Below are positions 1-6,261 of a stretch of 12,160 nt of DNA, piece after piece. Positions within the stretch are counted from its first letter, which is position 1, and every line of letters starts with the position of its first letter. The DNA is from Colimorpha sp045591485 (GTDB lineage: Bacteria; Bacteroidota; Bacteroidia; Bacteroidales; P3), in contig JAZNSV010000176.1 in the NCBI GenBank assembly GCA_045591485.1, positions 1 through 12,160 of the forward strand. Reading direction: 5' to 3'. The translations under genes were made by a program, and so were the position numbers. A model generated the notes under the pieces. That model was given only the letters and a program-made list of their open reading frames with translations, did not search any database and had not been told where the DNA came from.

Positions 1-51
1 GATCGTAATCGTTGAAATATCGTTGATATATCGTTGAAGTATCGTTGATAT
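1..51. repeat. 11-bp tandem array, truncated by the window edge
   Basis: Four units of exactly 11 bp start at 7, 18, 29 and 40: aatcgttgaaa, then tatcgttgata, tatcgttgaag and tatcgttgata. The core ATCGTTGA is unchanged in all four. The layout matches one arm of the palindrome at 11969-12069, whose right-arm units read aatcgtacaag and then tatcgtaca-type; only the dinucleotide at unit positions 7-8 differs consistently. Bases 1-6 (gatcgt) precede the first unit and begin with the self-complementary GATC, so this may be the right half of a palindrome whose left half lies outside the window. No coding sequence is evident here. Confidence 0.85.
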
Positions 52-153
52 GCACTACCAGATCTCATGTGAATAGGAGAATGAAGTGGTTGGGATCGGT
101 TGGAAAAAAGCATGGTCGAGGAAAAAACATGCGGCCAATTGCGAAAGTTTTCG

Positions 154-161
154 TAATTTTG
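154..161 (+). promoter_or_regulatory. Probable -7 promoter box for the secreted repeat protein
   Basis: TAATTTTG matches the Bacteroidetes -7 consensus TAnnTTTG and lies 38 nt before the ATG at 200, implying a leader of roughly 30 nt. No TTTG is seen at the expected 19-21 nt upstream, so the -33 element is weak or absent. A small inverted repeat, CGAAA-gt-TTTCG, lies directly upstream at 142-153 and could be a regulator site, though it may be chance. Confidence 0.5.
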
Positions 162-199
162 CAGCACTAAACAAATGAAGCAATAAAAACCAACGCCTT

Positions 200-1414
200 A
201 TGAAACGCATTGCAATTTTGATGTTTACGGCTCTTTTGAGTCTTGCGGCGGCGGCAGCGCCGATTCGCTACTTCACCAAAAGTCAGGCTACCCGCACGGT
301 CAAGTACCTCAACGCGCAGAAGGAGCTGATGATATACTGCGGCTACGACTACGAGATTGAGACCTACGTGCTGCTGAACGAAGTGTGGGCCGAGCGTGTC
401 AACTCGTCGTACTACGAGCTGTGGGTCTTCGGCTACGACGCCTACACCGGAGAGGAGATATACATGCCGCTCGACCTGCAGTGCGTGTGGCTCTACAGCG
501 CCGGTCGCATGTACAGCGCGGCACAATACCTGCGGTTCTACACCACGGCGCGGGTGCCGCAGCTGACATGGTATGTGCCTGCCTATCATCCATATACGCG
601 CGTGGTGCACCGCGCAGGCTATGTGCGCACCTACCACTATGACGTCCACTGCTACGGCTGGATGCCTCCGGCACCTCCGAGAGGTGGCTACGGTCCTGGC
701 ACGCCGCCGCCGATGCACCCCTACTATATGCGTCATCCGCACGCTCCGGCTCCGCGTCCGGTTGCGGTATGGACTCCCGGTGTCGACCGTCCGCATGTGA
801 CTGTGCCCGACGCAGCAGGCCGCACCGACGCTCCGCGCAGCGGCGCCACCACCGTCACCACGCGTCCGTCGGCTCAGCCCAGCGGCACCGCTCGCACAGG
901 TTCCTCCACGAGCCGTAGCAACAGCACCGGCACCGCCACCGGCACTACGAGCCGCAGCATCGGCACGGCCACCGGCACTACGAGCCGCAACAGCGGCACC
1001 GCCACCGGCACCACGAGCCGCAGCACCGGCACGGCCACCGGCACTACGAGCCGCAGCACCGGCACGGCCACAGGCACCACGAGCCGCAGCACCGGCACGG
1101 CCACAGGCACCACGAGTCGCAGCACCGGCACGGCTGCAGGCACCACTCCGACCCGCAGCAACACCAGTGCCGCCGCATCGAAGAGTCGCAGCACTACCAG
1201 CCGCGCGGCATCGGATGACAACGACAGCGGCACGACCACGAGTCGCAGCAGCTCGAGCCGCAGCAACAACAGCGGCACGACCACGAGCCGTAGCAGCTCG
1301 AGCCGCAGCAACAACAGCGGCACTTCCACGAGCCGCAGCAGTTCGAGCCGCAGCAACAACAGCGGCACTTCCACGAGCCGCAGCAGCTCGAGCCGCAGCA
1401 ACAACAGCAGATAA
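200..1414 (+). CDS. Secreted low-complexity Thr/Ser/Arg-rich repeat protein, function unknown
   Basis: 404 residues; I do not recognise the family. Residues 1-20 form a Sec signal peptide: KR, a hydrophobic stretch, then an alanine run before P21. Residues about 21-150 are a Tyr/Trp-rich region with many aromatic pairs, the only part that looks like a folded domain. Residues 150-195 are rich in Pro, Gly, Tyr and His. From about 215 the chain is low-complexity Thr, Ser, Gly and Arg with almost no acidic residues, so the tail is strongly basic. It contains seven 11-residue repeats (GTATGTTSRSx, residues 244-320) and four 15-residue repeats (consensus GTTTSRSSSSRSNNS, residues 344-403). There is no lipobox Cys or obvious sorting domain, so location beyond the inner membrane is unclear. 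The ATG is supported by the signal peptide and by a -7 box 38 nt upstream. The basic tail might bind polyanions such as envelope glycans or nucleic acid; that is a guess. Confidence 0.8.
   Translation: MKRIAILMFTALLSLAAAAAPIRYFTKSQATRTVKYLNAQKELMIYCGYDYEIETYVLLNEVWAERVNSSYYELWVFGYDAYTGEEIYMPLDLQCVWLYSAGRMYSAAQYLRFYTTARVPQLTWYVPAYHPYTRVVHRAGYVRTYHYDVHCYGWMPPAPPRGGYGPGTPPPMHPYYMRHPHAPAPRPVAVWTPGVDRPHVTVPDAAGRTDAPRSGATTVTTRPSAQPSGTARTGSSTSRSNSTGTATGTTSRSIGTATGTTSRNSGTATGTTSRSTGTATGTTSRSTGTATGTTSRSTGTATGTTSRSTGTAAGTTPTRSNTSAAASKSRSTTSRAASDDNDSGTTTSRSSSSRSNNSGTTTSRSSSSRSNNSGTSTSRSSSSRSNNSGTSTSRSSSSRSNNSR
929..1159 (+). repeat. 33-bp coding tandem repeat, seven units
   Basis: Seven consecutive in-frame 33-bp units encode GTATGTTSR plus two variable residues (SI, NS, ST and so on); the last unit has drifted to GTAAGTTPTRS. 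Units are nearly identical in DNA, differing mainly at synonymous third positions. This suggests recent expansion, and length variation between strains is likely. Confidence 0.9.
1229..1408 (+). repeat. 45-bp coding tandem repeat, four units
   Basis: Four consecutive 45-bp units each encode a 15-residue block, GTTTSRSSSSRSNNS or GTSTSRSSSSRSNNS, and the gene ends one codon later with Arg. The first two units carry TTT and the last two TST, which fits stepwise duplication in which each half was copied. The array runs almost to the stop codon. Confidence 0.9.
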
Positions 1415-1422
1415 ATAATGCG

Positions 1423-1523
1423 TGAATGCTTGATTGCCTGATTGTTTGAATGTGAGGATGCCTGAGTGGCTGACGCAATCAAACAATCAGGCAATTAAAC
1501 AATAAAGCAATAACACAATCATA
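1423..1523. repeat. Inverted pair of 8-bp tandem arrays between two genes
   Basis: The left array has six exact octamers from 1423 to 1470 (tgaatgct, tgattgcc, tgattgtt, tgaatgtg, aggatgcc, tgagtggc). The right array has six octamers from 1476 to 1523 with framework CAATnAAn, in opposite orientation. Within them, 1433-1449 (attgcctgattgtttga) and 1479-1495 are perfect 17-bp inverted repeats with a 29-nt loop. The element fills nearly all of the 114-bp gap between the upstream gene and udp and ends 5 bp before the udp ATG, so it would form the udp leader. No T-run follows the stem, so it is not a standard intrinsic terminator. Confidence 0.85.
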
Positions 1524-1528
1524 GAACG

Positions 1529-2407
1529 ATGAAAGCAAGTGAACTTGTGCTGGCCGGCGACGGCAGCCTGTACCACATACACATGAAGAGCAGCACCCTG
1601 GCCGACAGGGTGCTGCTTGTTGGTGACCCCGGTCGTGTCGATATGTTCAAGCAGATTTTCGACACGGTGGAATACGAGTCGCACAACCGCGAGATGCATG
1701 CCCTAACGGGTAGCTATCACGGCACGCGCATGACGGCCCTTTCGACCGGCATGGGGTGCGACAACATAGACATCGTGATGACCGAGCTCGATTCCGCCCT
1801 GCGAGTGGAAAATGGAGAGTGGAAAGAGGAAAGTGACCGACATCTGCAACTGGTCAGGATAGGCACCAGCGGCTCGCTGCAGGCCGACGTCGACTGTGGC
1901 AGCCATGTGGCTTCGGCATACGCTGTCGGACTCGACGGCCTGATGAACTACTACCGCGAGTGGAAGCAGAAAGCTGCCGAGGGCGACATGGAGTCGGCAT
2001 TCATAGAACACATGGCTCTCGATGCGAGCCTGGCGCGTCCGTATTGCGTCAAGGGAAGCAGCGCGTTGCTGGCCAAGGTAGGCGAAGGTATGCATCACGG
2101 CATCACAGCCACGGCGCCAGGATTCTATGGTCCGCAGGGGCGCACCATAAGGCTGCATCCGGCGGTGGATGGCCTCAACGAGAAGCTTGCTGCCTTTTCG
2201 TGGAACGGTCTGAAGGTGACCAATCTGGAGATGGAGACTTCGGCCATCTATGGTTTCAGTCATCTGCTCGGTCACGAGGCCCTCACGGTCTGCCTCATCA
2301 TCGCCAACCGTCCGCGCGGCACCTTCCTCAACGACTACCATGCCGAGATGCGCGAGCTTGTTGGCACCGTGGTGGAGAGGATGAGTGGAAGAGTGTCGAG
2401 TGACTGA
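1529..2407 (+). CDS. udp: Uridine phosphorylase (PNP/UDP family)
   Basis: 292 residues, about the length of Bacteroides uridine phosphorylases. It catalyses reversible phosphorolysis of uridine to uracil and ribose-1-phosphate in cytoplasmic pyrimidine salvage. Visible family features are VGDPGR at residues 31-36 (phosphate-binding loop), IGTSGSLQ at 111-118 and NLEMETSAIYGF at 232-243, whose EME segment contacts the nucleoside ribose. Specificity for uridine rather than another nucleoside is inferred from overall resemblance. Two segments coincide with repeat DNA: residues about 93-103 (VENGEWKEES), between the ELD and VRIGTSG motifs, come from a 7-bp tract, and the last seven residues, SGRVSSD, and the stop codon lie in an 8-bp array. 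Neither touches the motifs above, so the enzyme is probably active. The gene is convergent with the minus-strand cluster. No clear promoter is visible; it may be co-transcribed with the gene before it. Confidence 0.93.
   Translation: MKASELVLAGDGSLYHIHMKSSTLADRVLLVGDPGRVDMFKQIFDTVEYESHNREMHALTGSYHGTRMTALSTGMGCDNIDIVMTELDSALRVENGEWKEESDRHLQLVRIGTSGSLQADVDCGSHVASAYAVGLDGLMNYYREWKQKAAEGDMESAFIEHMALDASLARPYCVKGSSALLAKVGEGMHHGITATAPGFYGPQGRTIRLHPAVDGLNEKLAAFSWNGLKVTNLEMETSAIYGFSHLLGHEALTVCLIIANRPRGTFLNDYHAEMRELVGTVVERMSGRVSSD
1805..1835. repeat. 7-bp repeat tract inside udp
   Basis: About four heptads of the GTGGAAA/GTGGAGA type lie in tandem (gtggaaa, atggaga, gtggaaa, gaggaaa, then gtg). They resemble the heptads in the leuS insertion at 10874-10959 (GAAAGTG/GAGAGTG in the same register). 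No inverted second arm is seen here. The tract encodes residues 93-103 of uridine phosphorylase. Confidence 0.65.
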
Positions 2408-2480
2408 GTACCAGAGTGGTAGAGTGGCTGAGTGGCTGAGTGGCTGAGTGGTAGAGATGTAGATTGCCAGAGTGGTGGAG
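2383..2480. repeat. 8-bp tandem array at the 3' end of udp (arm A)
   Basis: GAG-anchored octamers (consensus GAGTGGYW) start at 2398, 2406, 2414, 2422, 2430, 2438, 2446, 2454, 2462, 2470 and 2478, all exactly 8 bp apart; two earlier, less regular units start at 2383 and 2391. The best-conserved unit, gagtggct, is repeated three times at 2430-2453. The array begins inside udp and supplies its last seven codons and stop. It shares the word tgagtggc with the 1423-1523 element. Confidence 0.88.
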
Positions 2481-2490
2481 TTTACATTTT

Positions 2491-2538
2491 CGACTTTTCA
2501 ACTCTTCAACTCTTCGACTTTTCAACTTTTCGACTTTG
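2491..2538. repeat. 8-bp tandem array at the 3' end of the TerB-DnaJ gene (arm B)
   Basis: Six exact octamers: cgactttt, caactctt, caactctt, cgactttt, caactttt and cgactttg. In reverse complement the unit is GAGTTGAA or AAGTCGAA, close to the GAGTGGYW unit of arm A, so A and B form an imperfect inverted pair. Arm B abuts the stop codon of the minus-strand gene at 2539. The pair fills the convergent intergenic region and could fold in either transcript, but I see no classical GC stem plus T-tract terminator. Confidence 0.88.
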
Positions 2539-3363
2539 TCATTTCATCGAGGAGCGGCGTTGCTTGATGACCTCGTAGGCTTCGTTGATTTCCTTCATCT
2601 GTTCGGCGGCGTTGCGCTGCATCTCCTCGCTCATATCGGCCACGCGGTCGGGGTGGTACTTCATGGCCATCTTGCGGTAGGCCTTCTTCACCTCGTCGTC
2701 TGTGGCGCTGCTGTCGATGCCGAGCACGCGGTAGGGGTCTTTGCTGTAGCCGCTGCGGCTTGCCGAGCCAGAACCGCTGCGGCTCTGCTCGCCTTGGTAG
2801 TTGGGGTCGCTGTGTCCCACATGGCGCTCGAAGATAGAGGTGTAGTCGCTATGCGAGATGCCGAGGTATTGGGCTATCAGGCGCAGCATGTTGATTTCGG
2901 TCGGCTGGAAATCGCCGTCGGCGGCACCGATGCCGAAGAGGAAGTCCACCATGTGGTAGCGCGTGTTGTAGTCGGTGTTCACCATGATCTGCCGGCACAC
3001 CTGGTCGATGGGTATCTCCTGCTGCACCATCTGCTGCAGCACGTGGAGCATCTCCTTGCCGCGTTGGTCGCCGTAGTTGGTGCGGAGAAATCGCTTGACG
3101 TAGTCGAGTTCGCTCCGCTTCACGTCGCCGTCGACCTTCATCACGGCGGCTATGAGCACCATGAGGGCTGCGTTGACGTCCTGCTGGGTGCCGGTGTTGC
3201 GGTAGGGACCGTGGTGGCTTTCGGTGTCGGAATATGTATGGTAGCCGCCGCCTGTTTGATTGTCGGGCGAGATGGCTTTGCCGAGGTAGTAGCCGAGTAT
3301 TGCTCCGATGGGGCCGCCGATGGCCCATCCGAGGCCTGCGAATATCCATTTTGTGATTGCCAT
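2539..3363 (-). CDS. TerB-DnaJ membrane co-chaperone (DjlA-like)
   Basis: 274 residues. Residues about 6-30 are a glycine-rich hydrophobic segment (AGLGWAIGGPIGAILGYYLG), probably a membrane anchor. Residues about 62-185 look like a TerB-type helical domain with two acidic motifs, DGDVKRSE (78-85) and ADGDFQPTE (148-156). A flexible Ser/Gly/Arg linker spans about 190-207. Residues 208-270 are a J domain with HPD at 237-239, the motif that stimulates DnaK ATPase. This order (TM, TerB, linker, C-terminal J domain) is that of DjlA-type proteins, which recruit DnaK at the inner membrane; clients here are unknown. It is the last gene of the minus-strand cluster, 16 bp after the GH3/serine-hydrolase gene. 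Its stop codon directly abuts an octamer array. Confidence 0.88.
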   Translation of the reverse strand: MAITKWIFAGLGWAIGGPIGAILGYYLGKAISPDNQTGGGYHTYSDTESHHGPYRNTGTQQDVNAALMVLIAAVMKVDGDVKRSELDYVKRFLRTNYGDQRGKEMLHVLQQMVQQEIPIDQVCRQIMVNTDYNTRYHMVDFLFGIGAADGDFQPTEINMLRLIAQYLGISHSDYTSIFERHVGHSDPNYQGEQSRSGSGSASRSGYSKDPYRVLGIDSSATDDEVKKAYRKMAMKYHPDRVADMSEEMQRNAAEQMKEINEAYEVIKQRRSSMK

Positions 3364-3379
3364 TGCTTAGGGGTGTGTG

Positions 3380-5683
3380 TTATTTGCGTATGTCGTTGTA
3401 GATGAGAGACTGTATTTCTGTGCGTATGTTCATCTGGGCCAGTTTGTTGGGGTTGGCCGAGGGGTGTACGCGGTTGGAGAGGAAGACGTAGACGAGGTTG
3501 TATTCGGGGTCGGCCCACACCATGGTGCCGGTGAATCCGGTGTGGCCGTAGGAAGCCTGCGAGGCTTCGGGGCACACCTGCCCGCTCGGGCTGGGCGCGA
3601 AGAGCTGCTTGTCGAAGCCGAGGGCGCGGCGGTTGCCTTGCTTCTCGAAGTGTCGGCTGGTGAAGGTCTCTACGGTCTTCTGCTTCAGGTAGCGGTGTCC
3701 GTCGAGTTGGCCGCCGTTGAGCAGCATCTGCATCAGGCGTGCCACGTCGGAAGCTGTGGAGAAGAGGCCTGCGTGTCCGCTTACGCCCCCCATGGCGTAG
3801 GCGTTGGGGTCGTGTACGGTGCCCCAGATATATCCGAGGTGTTCTTGGCGCATGCTGTCCTGCTCTGTGGGGGCTATCCCGGCCCGTATGTATCCTTCAG
3901 CGCCATCGACGGTCTCCATCGGGTTGAAGAGCGTGTTGTACAGGCCCATGGGCTGGTAGAAATATTGGCTGACGAAGGCGTCGAGGCTCATGCCGCTTGC
4001 GTGCTCCACCATATCGGCCAAAAGCATGAATCCGAAGTCGCTGTAGCAGTAGCTCTTGTCGGCGTTGAGGTTGCTCTGCGCAACGAGCAGCAGGATGCTG
4101 TCGCGGTCGGTGGTCTGCTGCCAAAGGGCATCGTAGGCCTTGAGTCCGGCGCAGTGGCTGAGGGCTTCTTTTATGGTGATGCGCTCCTTGTCGGTGTTCT
4201 TGAGGTAGGGCAGGTAGCGGCTCAGGCGGTCGTTGATGTTGATCTTGCCTTGGTCCACGAGCTTCATCACCGCGAGGGTGGTTGCACATATTTTGGTGAG
4301 CGAGGCGATGTCGTAGAGGGTTTCTGTCGTGGCCGGTTCTGCGCCTTCGCCGTATGTCAGGTTGCCATAGGCTCGGTTCATAATGAGGCGACCTTTGTGC
4401 ATGACGGCAATCTGGCAACCGGGTGTGGCCTTGGCGGCGATGGCGCTTTGCACAATGCTGTCGATACGCGGGTCGATGTTGATATTCAGGTCGCTGACTA
4501 TGTCGTTGCATGTCTCGAGGTACACCTTCTGGTCGGGCACGTGGATGTCGTCCTTGAGGTAGGGCACCACATGGCGGTATTTGGCGCCGAGCACGCGGCG
4601 GCAGTGGTAGTCGACCAGTGCGCGGATGCTGTCGTTGTAGGTGGCTGCCTGCTTGATGGCCTCGATGCCTTTGGGCACGTCGGGCGGCAGCAGCAGTATG
4701 TCGTTGCCGGCAATCAGGGCTGCCAGCTCGCCGCGGCCGTCTCCGTAGGTGTTGGTGACGCCCTTCATGTCGAGGCCGTCGGTGACGATGAGACCATCGA
4801 AACCCATCTCGCGGCGCAGCAGTCCGTCGACTACGACCGGGCTGAGCGACGTGGGCCTGTCGGGGTCGAGGGCGTTGACCTGCAGGTGGGCCACCATCAC
4901 GCCGCCCACTCCGGCCTCGATCAGGCGGCGGAAGGGGTAGGTGTCTATGGTGTCGATATATGCGCGTGTATGGTTGATGACGGGCAGCTCCAGATGGCTG
5001 TCGGTCTCGGTGTCGCCGTGTCCGGGGAAGTGCTTGGCGGTGGCCAGCACCCCTTGGCTCTGCTGTCCGAGGGCGTACATGATGCCCAGCTGGCTGACGC
5101 GTTCGCGGTCGATGCCGAACGAGCGCACGCCGATGACGGGGTTCTTCGGGTTGGAGTTGATGTCCACCACAGGTGCGAAGTTGATATGGATGCCCATCTC
5201 GCGACACTGGCGGCCTATTTCCTGTCCCATGCGGTAGACTATGCTGTCCTGGTCGGGACTGAGGTGTCCGAATCGGTCGTTCTTCGGAAATGAATACATG
5301 TCCTTCAGGCGCATACCCAGTCCCCATTCGCCGTCGATGCATACGAGCAGCGGCACTTTGGCGTCGCGTTGCAGGCGCTTGGTCTGCGGCACCTGGCGTT
5401 CGGCTGAGCCGACGAAGAAGCACACTCCGCCGACGCCGTAGCCGTTCACGGTAGCCGAAAAGTCACGCGTCTGCTTGTCGTCCATATTCAGCGGCACGCG
5501 CACCACCATCAGCTGTGCTATGCGCTGTTCGAGGCTGAGGGTTTGCATGACCGAGTCTATCCAGTTGGTCTCCGGGTCACGGAATCGGAGTCCGCGGTTG
5601 CTGAAATGCTGGGCTTCGGCCTCGAAGGTGCCGAGGGCCAGTAGCGCCGTCAGAGCGGCAGTGGCAATATTCTTTCTTGTCAT
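3380..5683 (-). CDS. Exported GH3 (NagZ-like) glycosidase fused to a beta-lactamase-type serine hydrolase
   Basis: 767 residues with a Sec signal peptide ending near AEAQ (22-25). Residues about 35-370 are a GH3 N-terminal barrel: KHFPGHGDTETDSH at 217-230 is the NagZ-type motif whose Asp228/His230 form the acid/base dyad, and D302 in VTDGLDMKG is the expected nucleophile. This predicts beta-N-acetylglucosaminidase activity in the periplasm, likely on peptidoglycan fragments. Residues about 404-765 are a class C beta-lactamase/esterase-like domain with SLTK (461-464), YSD (547-549, in place of YSN) and HTG (714-716); its substrate is not predictable. Relatives I recall from Bacteroidetes are about 1000 residues with a GH3 C-terminal domain between these parts; here only about 35 residues (370-404) separate them. 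The ATG at 5683 was chosen because it begins the signal peptide and gives a 4-bp ATGA overlap with coaE; the frame stays open upstream without plausible protein. Confidence 0.9.
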   Translation of the reverse strand: MTRKNIATAALTALLALGTFEAEAQHFSNRGLRFRDPETNWIDSVMQTLSLEQRIAQLMVVRVPLNMDDKQTRDFSATVNGYGVGGVCFFVGSAERQVPQTKRLQRDAKVPLLVCIDGEWGLGMRLKDMYSFPKNDRFGHLSPDQDSIVYRMGQEIGRQCREMGIHINFAPVVDINSNPKNPVIGVRSFGIDRERVSQLGIMYALGQQSQGVLATAKHFPGHGDTETDSHLELPVINHTRAYIDTIDTYPFRRLIEAGVGGVMVAHLQVNALDPDRPTSLSPVVVDGLLRREMGFDGLIVTDGLDMKGVTNTYGDGRGELAALIAGNDILLLPPDVPKGIEAIKQAATYNDSIRALVDYHCRRVLGAKYRHVVPYLKDDIHVPDQKVYLETCNDIVSDLNINIDPRIDSIVQSAIAAKATPGCQIAVMHKGRLIMNRAYGNLTYGEGAEPATTETLYDIASLTKICATTLAVMKLVDQGKININDRLSRYLPYLKNTDKERITIKEALSHCAGLKAYDALWQQTTDRDSILLLVAQSNLNADKSYCYSDFGFMLLADMVEHASGMSLDAFVSQYFYQPMGLYNTLFNPMETVDGAEGYIRAGIAPTEQDSMRQEHLGYIWGTVHDPNAYAMGGVSGHAGLFSTASDVARLMQMLLNGGQLDGHRYLKQKTVETFTSRHFEKQGNRRALGFDKQLFAPSPSGQVCPEASQASYGHTGFTGTMVWADPEYNLVYVFLSNRVHPSANPNKLAQMNIRTEIQSLIYNDIRK

Positions 5684-6261
5684 AGTCTTAGTGTCTTGTC
5701 GATAAGTGCTACTTGTCGTTGGCGTGGGTTGCCTTCGTAGTTCAACACCACGTAGTCGGCGCGCATCATCATTTCTTCGGCCGGCATCTGGTTGGCTATG
5801 CGTGCTATGAGGGCCTCGCGCGGTGCATTGTCGCGCAGGGCCAGCCTGCGCAGCCGTTCTTCGAGGTCGAGGTACACGCACACCACGGCGTCCATCATCC
5901 GGTCGAAGCCGTAGTCGTAGAGTATGGCGCTCTCGAAAAGAACGTATGGCTCTGCACTGTGCTCAATGCAGAAGCGGTCGAAGTCGGCCATCACCCGTGG
6001 GTGCACCAGTGCGTTGAGGCCTTGCAGTGCTTTGGGGTCGGCGAAGACGATATCGGCAATGCGGCGCTTGTCGGCGGTGCCGTCGGGGCGGAAGACAGAG
6101 TCGCCCAGCAGCGAGCGCACCTTGTCGAGGAAGTCTCTATCATTATAATATGCCGCAGCCACGCTGTCGGCCACAAAGCAGCCGACGCCTCTGCGGCGGA
6201 ATTCGTCGACCACGGTGCTTTTGCCGCAGCCCATGCCTCCGGTGATACCTATGCGTTTCAT
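5680..6261 (-). CDS. coaE: Dephospho-CoA kinase
   Basis: 193 residues, the usual size. It phosphorylates the 3'-OH of dephospho-CoA with ATP, the last step of coenzyme A synthesis, in the cytoplasm. The P-loop GGMGCGKS is at residues 8-15. LNALVHPRV, in the middle of the chain, is the conserved helix that contributes to dephospho-CoA binding, and the LRRLALRDN segment matches the lid region of the family. The ATG at 6261 overlaps the stop of the preceding ybbR-like gene by 4 bp (ATGA), and its own stop overlaps the next gene in the same way. An upstream in-frame ATG at 6276 would add five residues, but the 6261 start sits right before the beta-strand leading into the P-loop. Confidence 0.95.
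   Translation of the reverse strand: MKRIGITGGMGCGKSTVVDEFRRRGVGCFVADSVAAAYYNDRDFLDKVRSLLGDSVFRPDGTADKRRIADIVFADPKALQGLNALVHPRVMADFDRFCIEHSAEPYVLFESAILYDYGFDRMMDAVVCVYLDLEERLRRLALRDNAPREALIARIANQMPAEEMMMRADYVVLNYEGNPRQRQVALIDKTLRL

Noticed and set aside
1..51. CRISPR array
   Set aside because: Units are 11 bp with no spacers; the other arrays have 7- or 8-bp units. None has the repeat-spacer pattern and no cas gene is present.
929..1408. Bacteroidetes O-glycosylation sites in the Thr/Ser tail
   Set aside because: The known motif requires Asp before Ser/Thr; the repeats contain no Asp, so the established system is not predicted to act on them.
167..1486. Long minus-strand open frame opposite the secreted repeat protein
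   Set aside because: It is a shadow of the GC-rich coding repeats: its product is Ala/Arg/Gly repeats with no family features, while the opposite strand has a signal peptide and an upstream -7 box.
1433..1495. Rho-independent terminator
   Set aside because: The 17-bp stem is AT-rich, has a 29-nt loop and is not followed by a T-run.
3377..5293. Long plus-strand open frame opposite the GH3/serine-hydrolase gene
   Set aside because: The minus strand carries both enzyme motif sets; the plus product is Val/Gly/Ala-rich with no recognisable domain.
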